A DNA stretch of 64,000 nt from Flammeovirgaceae bacterium UBA1842 (GTDB lineage Bacteria > Bacteroidota > Bacteroidia > Cytophagales > Cyclobacteriaceae). Location: assembly GCA_002338655.1 (NCBI GenBank), contig DDIU01000016.1:1-64000 (forward strand). The letters are read 5' to 3'. The notes beneath the pieces are model-generated. The model searched no databases, was not told where the DNA came from, and was given only the letters and a program-made list of their open reading frames with translations. Numbering within the stretch: position 1 is the first letter of the stretch; each line of letters begins with the position of its first letter. Below are positions 18,867-28,943 of this stretch, piece after piece. The position numbers were made by a program, and so were the translations under genes.

Positions 18867-20257
18867 ATCTGACTCAATACCATAGCGTTTATTTCATAGG
18901 TATCGGTGGGATAGGTATGAGTGCTTTGGCCAGGTGGTTCAACCAAAATGGTTTTGCTGTATCGGGTTATGACCGCACACCTACAGCTTTGACGAATCAA
19001 TTAATAACTGAGGGCATCGACATCCATTTTGTGGATGATTTAGATAGCATTCCTGAAAAAATTAGAACCGACAAGGAGGATGTACTGGTAGTAATTACCC
19101 CTGCTATTCCAAAATCACACAAAGGGTTAAATTTTTTCAATACAAATAATTACAAACTTCATAAGAGATCAGAAGTCTTAGGGATGATTTCTGCCAATTT
19201 TTATTTAGTGGCTGTTGCTGGTACACACGGCAAAACTACGACCTCTTCAATGGTAGCTCACCTGCTGAAACATTCAGGTAGGGATATCACTGCATTTTTA
19301 GGAGGCATAGCCACTAACTATAGTTCCAATTTCATTGCCAGTAAGGTAGAAGGTAAAACGGCCATTGCGGTAGTGGAGGCCGATGAGTTTGACCGCTCAT
19401 TCTTGACTTTGCATCCCGATGTGGCCATAGTGACCTCAGCAGATGCCGATCATTTGGATATCTATGGAGATAAGAAACATCTAGAAAATTCCTTTAAAGA
19501 CTTTATAAACCAAATAAAGCAGGACGGTAAACTTTTCATTAATGAGAAGATTGCCAAAGACCTTGTAACAGAGAATTACAAACAATCAGTACATACTTAT
19601 GGCTTAAGCCGAGGACAATTTTTTGCCAGCAATATTACCATGAACAATGGTTTTTTTGAATTCAACTATAACGACAAGCAGCATAATATTGAAAAGCTTG
19701 AGCTAGGCGTCCCCGGTTTTCATAATGTAGAAAATGCTACGGCTGCCATTGCAGTAGCATTGGAATTAGGCCTTTCTGTGGAGGAGATCAGAAAAGGAAT
19801 TAAGTCATATAAGGGCGTAAAAAGGAGATTTGAATATATTTTGAAAGCAGAGCATATCGTCTTGGTGGATGACTATGCACACCATCCGGTAGAAATAGAA
19901 TCCTTCTTAAAATCATTGAAAGCACTTTATCCTGACAAAAAAGTGACGGCCATATTTCAACCACATCTTTTCAGCCGTACTAGAGATTTTGTAGATGGCT
20001 TTGCCGAAAGTCTGAGTTTGGCTGATGAAGTTATTCTTTTGGATATCTACCCTGCACGCGAAGAACCAATAGAAGGTGTAACCTCACAGCTTGTTTTTGA
20101 CAAGATTGAGACAGCTAAAGTATTGACCTCTAAAGAGGAACTTTTGGATAAAATGACAGTGATGGATTTTGAAATTGTGGCCACCATAGGGGCGGGCGAC
20201 ATAGATAAATTGGTTGCACCTATTAAGAAACTTTTAACTGACAAATACGATGCTTAA
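18863..20257 (+). CDS. murC: UDP-MurNAc:L-alanine ligase MurC
   Basis: The 464-residue ligase adds the first amino acid of the stem peptide to UDP-MurNAc. Motifs are FIGIGGIGMSALA (Rossmann loop), VAGTHGKTTTSSM (ATP loop), VEADEFDRSF and VDDYAHHPVEI, all typical of MurC. It overlaps murG by four bases at the start and ftsQ by eight at the end. Its place between murG and ftsQ matches many Gram-negative dcw clusters. Confidence 0.95.
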   Translation: MNLTQYHSVYFIGIGGIGMSALARWFNQNGFAVSGYDRTPTALTNQLITEGIDIHFVDDLDSIPEKIRTDKEDVLVVITPAIPKSHKGLNFFNTNNYKLHKRSEVLGMISANFYLVAVAGTHGKTTTSSMVAHLLKHSGRDITAFLGGIATNYSSNFIASKVEGKTAIAVVEADEFDRSFLTLHPDVAIVTSADADHLDIYGDKKHLENSFKDFINQIKQDGKLFINEKIAKDLVTENYKQSVHTYGLSRGQFFASNITMNNGFFEFNYNDKQHNIEKLELGVPGFHNVENATAAIAVALELGLSVEEIRKGIKSYKGVKRRFEYILKAEHIVLVDDYAHHPVEIESFLKSLKALYPDKKVTAIFQPHLFSRTRDFVDGFAESLSLADEVILLDIYPAREEPIEGVTSQLVFDKIETAKVLTSKEELLDKMTVMDFEIVATIGAGDIDKLVAPIKKLLTDKYDA

Positions 20258-21014
20258 AAAGATAAAAATCGGAAAGGGGGTTAGAATTATCATAGCTGGA
20301 GTAGTTATTCTTTCAGTGATAAGTTTTGCTGAGCGCAAGCAAAGTGCAGAGGTGTGCAGAAGTATCGTCATCAAACTCAACAATCAGGCGAACAACTTCT
20401 TTATTGATGAGAATGATATCCTTTCACTCATGACGGATGATGGGGATGAGGCCATTGTTGGTGTTGATTTTAAGGATTTGAACTTAAAGGAAATTGAGGA
20501 GCGTGTACGTGCACAGAAATTTCTCAATAAAGCAGAGATATATAAAGATTTGAAAGGTAATATTTTGGTAAACGCCTCATTGAGAAGGCCATTTGCCAGA
20601 ATTTTAAATAATGGAACACCAAGTGGTTATGTGGCTATGGACGGTGTGATTTTACCGGCATCGAGTAAGTATACCTCTAGAACGATGGTGATTACGGGCA
20701 GCTACATGGGTAAAATGACAGAAAAAGACTTGAAAGCCACGGAAGATGGACAAAAGATATATGCACTATTGAAATTCATCAATGAAGATAAATTTTGGAA
20801 GGCACAGATCGCTGAAATTGATATAGATAAGAATTTATATGTGAAAATATACCCACAAGTGACAAAGCAGATTGTGGAGTTTGGGCAACCGGTGCAGCTG
20901 GAAGAAAAATTCAGAAAGCTGAAAGTATTTTATCAGAAGATACTACCCCAGAAGGGATGGAACACCTATGAAAGGGTCAATTTGGAATATAAAGATCAGA
21001 TAATAGCGGAATAG
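20250..21014 (+). CDS. ftsQ: FtsQ/DivIB-type division protein
   Basis: The 254-residue bitopic protein has a basic N-terminus, one membrane helix (VRIIIAGVVILSVISFA), then a POTRA-like domain and a beta domain (VNASLRRPFARILN, SGYVAMDGVILP). FtsQ-type proteins tie FtsL/FtsB to the divisome. The call rests on topology, the YVAMDGVILP element and position between murC and ftsA. It overlaps murC by eight bases. A 116-base spacer with short repeats separates it from ftsA. Confidence 0.88.
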   Translation: MLKKIKIGKGVRIIIAGVVILSVISFAERKQSAEVCRSIVIKLNNQANNFFIDENDILSLMTDDGDEAIVGVDFKDLNLKEIEERVRAQKFLNKAEIYKDLKGNILVNASLRRPFARILNNGTPSGYVAMDGVILPASSKYTSRTMVITGSYMGKMTEKDLKATEDGQKIYALLKFINEDKFWKAQIAEIDIDKNLYVKIYPQVTKQIVEFGQPVQLEEKFRKLKVFYQKILPQKGWNTYERVNLEYKDQIIAE

Positions 21015-21130
21015 TACTTAGTAGTAAGCTATAAGTAGTAAGTAAAAACGAAAAATTAATAAGTCTTATGACTAAAAATCTTAGGACTTACGACTAAAAT
21101 AAAACAACCACTAAAAATAAATTTACAACC

Positions 21131-22432
21131 ATGGAAAATGACAAAATTGTAGTCGGACTCGATATTGGAACCACAAAAATTTGCGCGATTGTGGGGCGAA
21201 AGAACGAGTACGGCAAACTCGAAGTTTTGGGAATGGGCAAGGCCGAATCGGATGGCGTAATCCGTGGCATTGTTACCAACATCGACAAAACGGTCAACGC
21301 AATTGAAAAAGCAGTAAAAGAGGCTGAAGAGCAAGCAGGCATCGACATTAGGGTCGTGAATGTGGGCATTGCTGGCCAGCACATCAAAAGCTCCATTCAT
21401 CACGGAAGCATTACCCGATCAAGCAATGATGACGAAATTACCATTGAGGATATCAACAGATTGACCAATGATATGTATCGCATTGTAATCCCTCCAGGGA
21501 GCGAGATCATACATGTAATGCCTCAAGACTACACAGTAGACTATGAAGAAGGCATCAAAGATCCTGTAGGTATGTCGGGAGTGAAGCTGGAAGCTGACTT
21601 CCACGTGATCACCGCTCAAACCAATGCGATCAATAATATCAATAAATGTGTGAGAAGAGCAGGACTGGAAATTGAGAACTTAATTCTTGAGCCTTTGGCG
21701 TCAAGTTTAGCCGTGCTGAGCGAAGAGGAGAAGGAAGCAGGGATTTGCCTTATTGATATAGGTGGCGGAACAACGGACATCGCTATTTTCCACGATAATA
21801 TTATCAGGCACACTGCGGTCATTCCTTTTGGAGGCAACATCGTCACTTCCGATATCAAGCAAGGGTGTATGGTAATGCAGCATCAGGCTGAGTTGCTCAA
21901 GACCAAGTTCGGTAAAGCGATTGGCGAAGAGGCTAGTCCTAATGAGATAGTATCGATACCAGGCATCAGAAATAGAGCTCCGAAGGAAATATCAGTAAGA
22001 AACCTTGCCAATATCATAGAAGCAAGGATGGAGGAGATTGTGGAGTTGGCACACGCTGAAATCATTACTTCAGGTTTTGAAAACAGATTGGCTGGAGGGA
22101 TTGTGATCACCGGTGGTGGTGCGCAGCTCAACAGTCTGAAACAACTTGTAGAATATATGACTGGCATGGATACCCGTGTTGGTTATCCAAACGAACACCT
22201 TGGGAAGAGCAAGGTAGATATTGTAAAAAGTCCAATGTACGCCACCACAGTTGGGTTGGTGTTATCTGGATTCCGTGCGCTCGACAACCGGGAGGAGCGA
22301 TACAAAGAAGCAAAAGGAGGCGGAAAATTAGTTGCCCATAAAAAGGTATCTGGTGGAGACTTCTTTGCTAAAATTTTAAATAAAACCAAAGGCCTGTTAA
22401 TCGATGACCTCGATGGAGGCAAAGACTACTAG
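21131..22432 (+). CDS. ftsA: Actin-like division protein FtsA
   Basis: The 433-residue actin-fold ATPase tethers FtsZ filaments to the membrane. The phosphate-1 motif [14 protein letters not shown] is at the N-terminus, the SHS2 (1C) subdomain follows, and phosphate-2 reads [12 protein letters not shown]. The adenosine motif is [11 protein letters not shown]. The C-terminus ends in a probable amphipathic membrane-binding helix ([17 protein letters not shown]), as in other FtsA proteins. Its stop lies 34 bases before the chosen ftsZ start. Confidence 0.96.
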   Translation: MENDKIVVGLDIGTTKICAIVGRKNEYGKLEVLGMGKAESDGVIRGIVTNIDKTVNAIEKAVKEAEEQAGIDIRVVNVGIAGQHIKSSIHHGSITRSSNDDEITIEDINRLTNDMYRIVIPPGSEIIHVMPQDYTVDYEEGIKDPVGMSGVKLEADFHVITAQTNAINNINKCVRRAGLEIENLILEPLASSLAVLSEEEKEAGICLIDIGGGTTDIAIFHDNIIRHTAVIPFGGNIVTSDIKQGCMVMQHQAELLKTKFGKAIGEEASPNEIVSIPGIRNRAPKEISVRNLANIIEARMEEIVELAHAEIITSGFENRLAGGIVITGGGAQLNSLKQLVEYMTGMDTRVGYPNEHLGKSKVDIVKSPMYATTVGLVLSGFRALDNREERYKEAKGGGKLVAHKKVSGGDFFAKILNKTKGLLIDDLDGGKDY

Positions 22433-22466
22433 TCAAATTAAATGCGAACCACTAAATATTAAAGTT

Positions 22467-24017
22467 ATGGAGGACAATGGATATAAATTCGAGATTCCAA
22501 AGCACCACAAGTCGATTATCAAAGTAATTGGCGTTGGGGGTGGCGGAAGTAACGCAGTCAACTTCATGTACAATCAGGGCATTAAAGATGTAGAATTTGT
22601 TGTATGTAATACTGACTCACAAGCCTTGAAATCAAGCGCAATACCTGCAAAAATTCAAATAGGGGTAAACCTCACCGAAGGTCTTGGTGCGGGTGCCAAT
22701 CCTGAAGTTGGTAAAAATGCAGCATTGGAAAGTAAAGAAGACATACGTGACCTGCTGGGAACAGATACCAAAATGGTATTTATTACCGCAGGAATGGGCG
22801 GAGGCACCGGTACAGGTGCCGCTCCCGTGATTGCCAAAATAGCAAAGGAAATGGACATCCTCACTGTAGGTATTGTCACCTCACCTTTCTCTTTTGAAGG
22901 CAAAAAGAAAATGGCTCAGGCCGAAATCGGGATCAATGCATTGAAAGAATGCTGCGATACCGTGTTGGTTATTTTGAATGATAAGCTCCGTGAGATCCAT
23001 GGCAACCTTTCTATAGGAAGTGCATTTGCGCAAGCGGATAATGTGTTGACCACAGCTGCCAAAGGCATAGCGGAGATCATCACAGTTGCGGGCTATGTCA
23101 ATGTCGATTTCCAGGATGTAAAGGCAGTCATGCACAATGCGGGGGCAGCCGTTATGGGCTCCGCCACCACCAAAGGCGACAACAGGGCAAGAAGAGCGGC
23201 TGAAGAGGCACTATCTTCTCCGCTATTGGACAACAGGGATATTCTCGGTGCCCAGAAGATCTTGCTTTCGATCATTTCAGGTGATCAGGCTGAATTGCAA
23301 ATGGATGAACTAACAGAGATCACAGAGTACATTCAGGAACAAGCAGGGGACGAAGCTGAAGTGATCTTTGGTCACGGGGTTGATCCAAGCTTGGAAGAAA
23401 GCATAAGAGTCACTGTAATTGCTACTGGGTTTGATAAGAATGTTCAAAAGCCAGTTGTGGCTGCCGCCAAAGAAAAAGAAGAGGACGGCAAAAGGGTATT
23501 TGACCTTGAAGCACACGAGCAGATCAACTTGTTTAATACTGACAATTCGGTGAATGATAGACGTGAAAGTGAGATCACCTCTCGTATTGAGGAGGAGGAA
23601 GAACCCAAATCATCACCTAGTTATTCTTTTGGCAGACCTGAAAGCAATATAAGTGAAGAAGATGAAATGGATGGCGATGATGGCTTATTCACTGAGCTGG
23701 ACGAAGAATTTGAGATTGTAGATGAAGATGATTCTGATCAGTTGATCAATGATGATGGCATGATGGACGTGCGCTCTACAAAGGAACGGTTGAGACTACA
23801 GGCGGAAGAGCGGATTAATAAGCTGAAAGGCCTAAGTAAGGCCGAGATGAATGCCAATGAGTTTAAGGAGAAACTGGACATACCTGCATTTTTGCGCAAA
23901 GATGTAAGGCTTAATAATGTCCCTCATTCTTCGGAGCCTCATGTGTCAAAGTATAATTTGAACGATGACAATCAGATTTTGGGTAACAACAAATTCTTAC
24001 ACGATAATGTGGACTAG
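22467..24017 (+). CDS. ftsZ: Tubulin-like division protein FtsZ
   Basis: The 516-residue GTPase forms the Z-ring. The nucleotide loop is [11 protein letters not shown] and the tubulin signature is [13 protein letters not shown]. The T7 loop and linker follow, then an acidic, probably disordered linker (about residues 340-450). A conserved C-terminal tail ends in NKFLHDNVD, typical of Bacteroidota. I chose the ATG at 22467: the frame is open to 22404, but that start overlaps ftsA and adds residues not seen in the family. It is the last gene of the operon. Confidence 0.96.
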   Translation: MEDNGYKFEIPKHHKSIIKVIGVGGGGSNAVNFMYNQGIKDVEFVVCNTDSQALKSSAIPAKIQIGVNLTEGLGAGANPEVGKNAALESKEDIRDLLGTDTKMVFITAGMGGGTGTGAAPVIAKIAKEMDILTVGIVTSPFSFEGKKKMAQAEIGINALKECCDTVLVILNDKLREIHGNLSIGSAFAQADNVLTTAAKGIAEIITVAGYVNVDFQDVKAVMHNAGAAVMGSATTKGDNRARRAAEEALSSPLLDNRDILGAQKILLSIISGDQAELQMDELTEITEYIQEQAGDEAEVIFGHGVDPSLEESIRVTVIATGFDKNVQKPVVAAAKEKEEDGKRVFDLEAHEQINLFNTDNSVNDRRESEITSRIEEEEEPKSSPSYSFGRPESNISEEDEMDGDDGLFTELDEEFEIVDEDDSDQLINDDGMMDVRSTKERLRLQAEERINKLKGLSKAEMNANEFKEKLDIPAFLRKDVRLNNVPHSSEPHVSKYNLNDDNQILGNNKFLHDNVD

Positions 24018-24035
24018 ATCCACTGATTGACAGAT

Positions 24036-24105
24036 GCAGCATTAAAACCGGCTTACTTTCCAATTCGTAGTGGTTGTTGGTTGTAAATTTTTTGGCCGGT
24101 GCTGC
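24036..24105 (+). other. Hairpin in the ftsZ 3' region
   Basis: GCAGCA (24036-24041) plus CCGGC (24048-24052) can pair with GCCGG (24095-24099) plus TGCTGC (24100-24105), leaving a six-base bulge on one side and a ~42-base loop. A T6 run inside the loop is not in terminator position. It may be a 3' RNA structure ahead of the true terminator. The rest of the 304-base gap to the next gene shows nothing else recognisable. Confidence 0.4.
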
Positions 24106-24124
24106 AATGTCATTTTTTAGAATG

Positions 24125-24157
24125 AACCTCCCCCGCTGTGTCGGGGGAGGTTTTTTT
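24125..24157 (+). terminator. Intrinsic terminator of the dcw operon
   Basis: A perfect 9-bp G/C stem, cctcccccg (24127-24135) and cgggggagg (24142-24150), is extended by two A-T pairs, closes on a six-base loop and is followed by seven Ts. It lies 108 bases after the ftsZ stop. Confidence 0.93.
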
Positions 24158-24321
24158 GTTGTGGTTCAAACAATTTCTTCGGGAATGCGACTTTATTACG
24201 GGTCAAATTAATGGTCTTGCTCAAAAACGTGGAGAGACAAACAGTAATTTTGTTGGACTTGGTAGAACCAATTAACTTTGAAATAGTAGAGCCCTATTTT
24301 TTTATCTAATGTTGGAGGTAG

Positions 24322-25239
24322 TTAATTATTGGTAAAAACCATTTTACTCTTCATGATCATAGGTATTTTCATTCCATTTGGCATTTGAGGATTTTCTTTA
24401 ATATATGTATCTCCTTGAATATCTTGATCAATTTTAGCTACAACTATCCAGCCAGATGTCTTATCAATTTTTATATTTGAAGTCATGAATCCTGTTAAGT
24501 CAAACTTCATTGGCATACCGTTTGACTCAATATAAGCATCTTTATCAGCAGTCTCAATTTTTGATTCTCCAACTATTAAATAGTGTTCTTTTGTACTATC
24601 TAAAAACTTGTATGTTGTCGTCATATTAGCGGACATTCCTGATTCTAATTTAGTATTAATAACCCACTCATCTCCTTTTGCCACTTTCTTATTGGGGTAT
24701 ATGGCAGTTATCATTTCGATATTACCTTTATAGGCTTCTTTTCCATAGGCTTTTAACAACTGAGTCTTTATTTGTGATAATTGAGCCTCAGGAATTTCAG
24801 GTAGGATGCTAAATGCAGATTCAAAAAGCTTCTCAATATTTCTTATTTCAGTAATTTTTCCATACTTAGTCATTTTTACTTGGAACTCTTTGTTCTTCAT
24901 TTCAGACAGGATTAGAGAAAATATGTCACCTTCATCTTTTTTTTCTGAACTAAACTCCATTTTGCCTTGGGGAAGTTGCATTGACATACTTAAACTTTTA
25001 TATGCAACATCCATATCAAAACTATCATCATTAATCGCCTTTACTAAATATGACATTGTTCCATTAATTGTCATTACTATATTCATCTTTTGACCGTTGA
25101 TTTCTTGAATTATAGTCGATTCCGAATTAGTTGATTGGATGTATTCAACGTCCTTCTCAAGCCTCAAAATCAGTTCTGACTTTTGAGCTTGACAAAATGT
25201 AAATGTTAATAGTACGGCTAGAGTTGAGATTATTTTCAT
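24322..25239 (-). CDS. Secreted DUF6263-like protein
   Basis: The product of about 305 residues begins with a cleavable signal peptide (MKIISTLAVLLTFTFCQAQ). I prefer the ATG at 25239; an upstream ATG at 25260 adds seven residues. The mature protein is beta-rich with repeated strands such as VEYIQSTNSES, GEWV-like KGDEWVINTKLES and YLIVGESKIE. That resembles DUF6263-type Bacteroidota secreted proteins that may bind lipophilic ligands. No catalytic motif is visible and the function is unknown. It is flanked by the dcw terminator and the repeat cluster. Confidence 0.7.
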   Translation of the reverse strand: MKIISTLAVLLTFTFCQAQKSELILRLEKDVEYIQSTNSESTIIQEINGQKMNIVMTINGTMSYLVKAINDDSFDMDVAYKSLSMSMQLPQGKMEFSSEKKDEGDIFSLILSEMKNKEFQVKMTKYGKITEIRNIEKLFESAFSILPEIPEAQLSQIKTQLLKAYGKEAYKGNIEMITAIYPNKKVAKGDEWVINTKLESGMSANMTTTYKFLDSTKEHYLIVGESKIETADKDAYIESNGMPMKFDLTGFMTSNIKIDKTSGWIVVAKIDQDIQGDTYIKENPQMPNGMKIPMIMKSKMVFTNN

Positions 25240-25442
25240 CTTATAGTTATTTTGTTTCATTAATGGATTTCATAATAGAAGTGTAAGCAACCGGATATAG
25301 TTCATAACTATACCCTTAATATTTTATGAATTTACTTTTTTATCCTTATATAAGGTAATTATAAAATAATAATAATGATAAAATGATTTTCTTTTAACTG
25401 CGGGGTATCATAACCACCACATAATCAATAATTTAAAATTTG

Positions 25443-26028
25443 TTGATTTGGAAACCTACTGGGTTTATCTGCTCGGTGAAAGTTAAACCTAGTAGGTTTT
25501 ATACCCGAGAGGTCTCCTTCGGCTTGAGGGGATTTCTCCTTCGTGCCTCAGATCGAAATGACGATTGATGTAAAATTTGATCGTTTGTTGTTGATTTGGA
25601 AACCTACTAGGTTTATCTGCTCGGTGAAAGTTAAACCTAGTAGGTTTTATGCCCGAGAGGTCTCCTTCAGTTTATGGGGATTTCTCCCTTGTGCCTCGGT
25701 TCGAAATGACGGATAGAAGTAAAATTTGATCGTTGTTAATTGATTTAGAAACCTACTAGGTTTATCTGCCCAGCGAAAGTTAAATCTATAAGGTTTTATG
25801 ACCGAGAGGTCTCCTTCAGTTTGAGGGGATTTCTCCTTCGTACCTCAGATCGAAATGACGATTGATGTAAAATTTGATTGTTTGTTGTTGATTTGGAAAC
25901 CTAGTAGGTTAATCTGCTTAGTGAAAGTTAAACCTAGTAGGTTTTATGCCCGAGAGGACTCCTGCGGTTTATGGAAGTTTCTCCCTCGTGCCTCAGGTCG
26001 AAATGACGGTGTTATTTAAAGTTTGTTG
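25443..26028. repeat. Tandem cluster of four ~148-bp hairpin-rich repeats
   Basis: Units start at 25443, 25591, 25740 and 25888, giving spacings of 148, 149 and 148. Each begins ttgatttggaaacct. Each carries two copies of a short hairpin of the form AAACCT-NNN-AGGTTT about 34 bases apart; in units 1 and 2 the two are close to reverse complements. A second half follows with tgagg/cctca arms and ends in tcgaaatgacg. Copies differ at scattered sites but keep the short hairpins. The last unit abuts the stop codon of the LytTR regulator gene. The 182 bases before unit 1 hold nothing recognisable. Confidence 0.9.
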
Positions 26029-26738
26029 ATCCTATCCATCAAATGTTGTAATCGATCACGGCCAATTGGCAGTTTTTCCTCATCAATAATTACATATTCA
26101 GAATTGATGGCGGTTAGTTGATTTAAATTGACAATATAGGATTTGTGGGTGCGGTAAAATCTAGTCTTATCCAATTTGGCTTCAATATCCTTTAGCGTTG
26201 ATCGCATCACATAACTCTTCCCTTTTGTCTGTATTTGAGAATAGTTACCGTCCGCTTTAATGTATTTTATATCGTCCAGAGGTATTTTAACCGATAGGTT
26301 GTTCATTCTCACAAAAAGATCATTGTTTAATAATCGATCTTCATCAACTGTTTGATCTTGCTCGTTTTGAAAATTACTCAGCGCAATTTCTACCGCTACC
26401 AGTACATCGGGATCTTCAAAAGGTTTTACTAAATAACCATAAGGATTTACTTCCGCAGCACGTTTTACTGTCTGACTATCGGAGTGGGAGGAAATGAAGA
26501 CAAAAGGAATATTATAATCACTACGAAGGGTACGCGCCAGATCAATACCATCTTTATCACCTTTGATTTTAATATCAAGTAGTACAATATCTGGTTGACA
26601 ATTATCTATCATCTCTATGGACTTTTCATAGTTTTTGGCAATGCCGCAAACTTCATATTCGTTGCTTTCGAGGATATCCCTGATATCCTCAGCAATAACC
26701 ATTTCATCTTCAATAATGCCGACCCTAATTGCAGTCAT
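26016..26738 (-). CDS. LytTR-family response regulator
   Basis: The 240-residue regulator has a receiver domain (residues 1-120) with acidic D11/E12, the phospho-acceptor D55 in VLLDIKI and the switch lysine in YLVKPF. A LytTR DNA-binding domain follows (about 140-238; IKYIKADGNYSQI, RTHKSYIVNL). Such regulators bind direct repeats near promoters after phosphorylation. It starts 3 bases after the sensor kinase gene and is clearly cotranscribed with it. Its stop codon lies at the edge of the repeat cluster. Confidence 0.93.
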   Translation of the reverse strand: MTAIRVGIIEDEMVIAEDIRDILESNEYEVCGIAKNYEKSIEMIDNCQPDIVLLDIKIKGDKDGIDLARTLRSDYNIPFVFISSHSDSQTVKRAAEVNPYGYLVKPFEDPDVLVAVEIALSNFQNEQDQTVDEDRLLNNDLFVRMNNLSVKIPLDDIKYIKADGNYSQIQTKGKSYVMRSTLKDIEAKLDKTRFYRTHKSYIVNLNQLTAINSEYVIIDEEKLPIGRDRLQHLMDRINKL

Positions 26739-26741
26739 GTA

Positions 26742-28787
26742 TTAATTTGTTTTTACTTGACAAGCGAACTTCAGTACAAAAGAGGTCCCTTCACTTGAGT
26801 CAATCTCTAATATTCCATTAAGTTGCTCCGTGAGTGCATTTACTAACCTCATGCCCATACTTTTTGTTTCCTTATAATCATCAGGTAACCCAGGGCCATT
26901 GTCCTGCACCCGTAATACATGATTTTCATTTTCTGTAAATAGGCTAATATTTAATTCACCTTGCCCGTTGTCATTATAGGCATATTTTAAAGCATTTGAA
27001 ATCAATTCATTTAAAATTAAGCCAACAGGCACAGCCGTGTCTATATCCAAATTAATGGCGTCAACCTCGATATGCTGTATCACTTCACTTTTAGGGGAGT
27101 AACTTTTGAATAGAAAGGCATTAAGTTCCTCTATGTACTCCTTCATATTAATAAAGGAAAGCTGGTTGTTACCATACAATTTTTCATGAATAAGTGACAT
27201 TGACTTGATCCTACTTCGACCTTCATTAACGGCCTCCCTAGCAGATTGGCTTTCTAGATTTCTTGATTGGATATTTAAAATGCTCGATATGATTTGCAGG
27301 TTATTCTTCACTCTATGATGAATTTCCTTGAGCAGTGTTTCATTTTCAATATTCTTAGCTTCGATGAGTTCTTTTTGTTTTGAAAGCTTCTTGTTGCTCC
27401 TAAATTTGATTACAAAGGCCATTAACAAACTAAGACTTGCTATGGCTGCAGCTACAATTCCAAGCCATAATTTACTGTTTGAACTTTGGGCAATGTTTAA
27501 ATTGGCCTGATGTACTTTTAAGTCCGCCTCTTGTAGTTCGATGGTCTGTTGCTTCTTGTTAGTTTCATAAAGAGATGACATTATGGCCATTTGCTCAGAT
27601 TTTCGGGTATTGAACAAACTATCTTCAAGGTGTTCGTACTTCAAACGATATTCCCAAGCGGTTTTGAACTCCCCTTTACCATAGTAACTTTCAGAAATAT
27701 ATTTCAAAGATTGCCTTTCCCTGTCTTTATGCTTAACCTCTATGGCCATGGTTAAGGCTTCATTTGAAATTTTAAGCGCTTCATCGTAGTTCTCCAGTCT
27801 TAAATAAATATCCGCTAATAGATTCATGCTAAATATGATACTGGATCTATTTTTTTCCTTCATTTTTAATTCCAGCGCCTGTTTGGCTATGGAGTAGGCT
27901 GAGGAATATTCCTTTTTAGCGAGGTAGGCATCCGCCATATTATGTAATGGTGTGGCAATACTTGCGCCAATGCTATTATCGATTTGGATCACTTGTTGGT
28001 AAAAATATATGGCACTGTCATAGTTGGTTTTATTTTTGGCCACAAGTCCCTTTTGATTTAAAAGGTTAGCTTTTAAAGATTGATTTTCATTTGTAATGGG
28101 CATAGCCTCAGCCTCTTCTAAATAGGGTGTAGGATTTTCGTAATCATCCTGTGAGATGTAAGCCATTGATATATTGAGGAGATTCAATGCCGAGTTTCGA
28201 TCGAAATTATTTTCCTTATTAATCTTCAAAGCGGCCATGAAGTATTCAATAGCTTTGTCATAGCTGCCCACATTTTCAAGTATTTTGCCAATATTGTTCA
28301 ATGCTGCCGATTGGCCTCTTTTGTTACCAATTTTGGTCTGATAAAATAGGGCATCATTATAATTGGATATAGCCAATGTGTAGTCGCCCCGATTTAGGTA
28401 CAGATTGCCTAGGCCGTTCAATGCATTTGCAAGACTTGTGGTATCCTTAATGTTCTTGGAAAAATCAGATGCAAGGGAAAAATAATAGATGGCACTATCG
28501 AGTTGCTTGTAATCTAAATTACTATACCCAACGTTGATTAATGCCCGAGCTTGCCCTTGTTCATACCCTATTTTTTTCGACTCATAAAGTCCGAGGTACG
28601 CATATTTTTTCGCTTTGATTAGTGATGAGAAAGCATATTCAAAGCCTAGCTTATTTAGTATGTCGACCTTCTCTATACCTGTGGTATTATCAAGGATACT
28701 TTCAAGACTATCCAATTTTGACTGGCCAAAAGTTAGGCCAACTAAGAATAACGAAATTAAAGTGAATAAAGAGTGTCTGAGGGTCAT
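26742..28787 (-). CDS. TPR-domain sensor histidine kinase (HisKA_2 type)
   Basis: The 681-residue kinase has a signal peptide, then about 400 residues of tetratricopeptide repeats in the periplasm (for example ALNGLGNLYLNRGDYTLAIS and ALNNIGKILENVGSYDKAIE). One membrane helix follows near residue 445 (LWLGIVAAAIASLSLLMAFV), then a short coiled coil and a cytoplasmic kinase. The phospho-acceptor motif is EIHHRVKNNLQII near residue 490, the HisKA_2 form. ATP-binding motifs NELISNALKYA and VQDNGPGLP follow. The TPR region presumably senses an envelope protein or peptide. It is the first gene of an operon with the LytTR regulator. Confidence 0.92.
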   Translation of the reverse strand: MTLRHSLFTLISLFLVGLTFGQSKLDSLESILDNTTGIEKVDILNKLGFEYAFSSLIKAKKYAYLGLYESKKIGYEQGQARALINVGYSNLDYKQLDSAIYYFSLASDFSKNIKDTTSLANALNGLGNLYLNRGDYTLAISNYNDALFYQTKIGNKRGQSAALNNIGKILENVGSYDKAIEYFMAALKINKENNFDRNSALNLLNISMAYISQDDYENPTPYLEEAEAMPITNENQSLKANLLNQKGLVAKNKTNYDSAIYFYQQVIQIDNSIGASIATPLHNMADAYLAKKEYSSAYSIAKQALELKMKEKNRSSIIFSMNLLADIYLRLENYDEALKISNEALTMAIEVKHKDRERQSLKYISESYYGKGEFKTAWEYRLKYEHLEDSLFNTRKSEQMAIMSSLYETNKKQQTIELQEADLKVHQANLNIAQSSNSKLWLGIVAAAIASLSLLMAFVIKFRSNKKLSKQKELIEAKNIENETLLKEIHHRVKNNLQIISSILNIQSRNLESQSAREAVNEGRSRIKSMSLIHEKLYGNNQLSFINMKEYIEELNAFLFKSYSPKSEVIQHIEVDAINLDIDTAVPVGLILNELISNALKYAYNDNGQGELNISLFTENENHVLRVQDNGPGLPDDYKETKSMGMRLVNALTEQLNGILEIDSSEGTSFVLKFACQVKTN

Positions 28788-28943
28788 TAACCTATAAAAT
28801 ATATGGTTTTGATTATAATATAGCAGGTCTTACTCCATAATCCTACGGTTAATCCACAATTTATAGTAGTTCATCACATCCTTAAAAAATGTGTCGTTTG
28901 GGTAAGGTATCTTGAGTTCTGATTTTTCACCAAAATTATTATT

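Noticed and set aside
21056..21403. Overlapping minus-strand frames at the ftsA start
   Set aside because: They are antisense to the conserved N-terminus of FtsA and share no features with known proteins.
25443..26028. CRISPR array
   Set aside because: Units are ~148 bp with similarity along the whole length and no unique spacers between short repeats; no cas genes are nearby.
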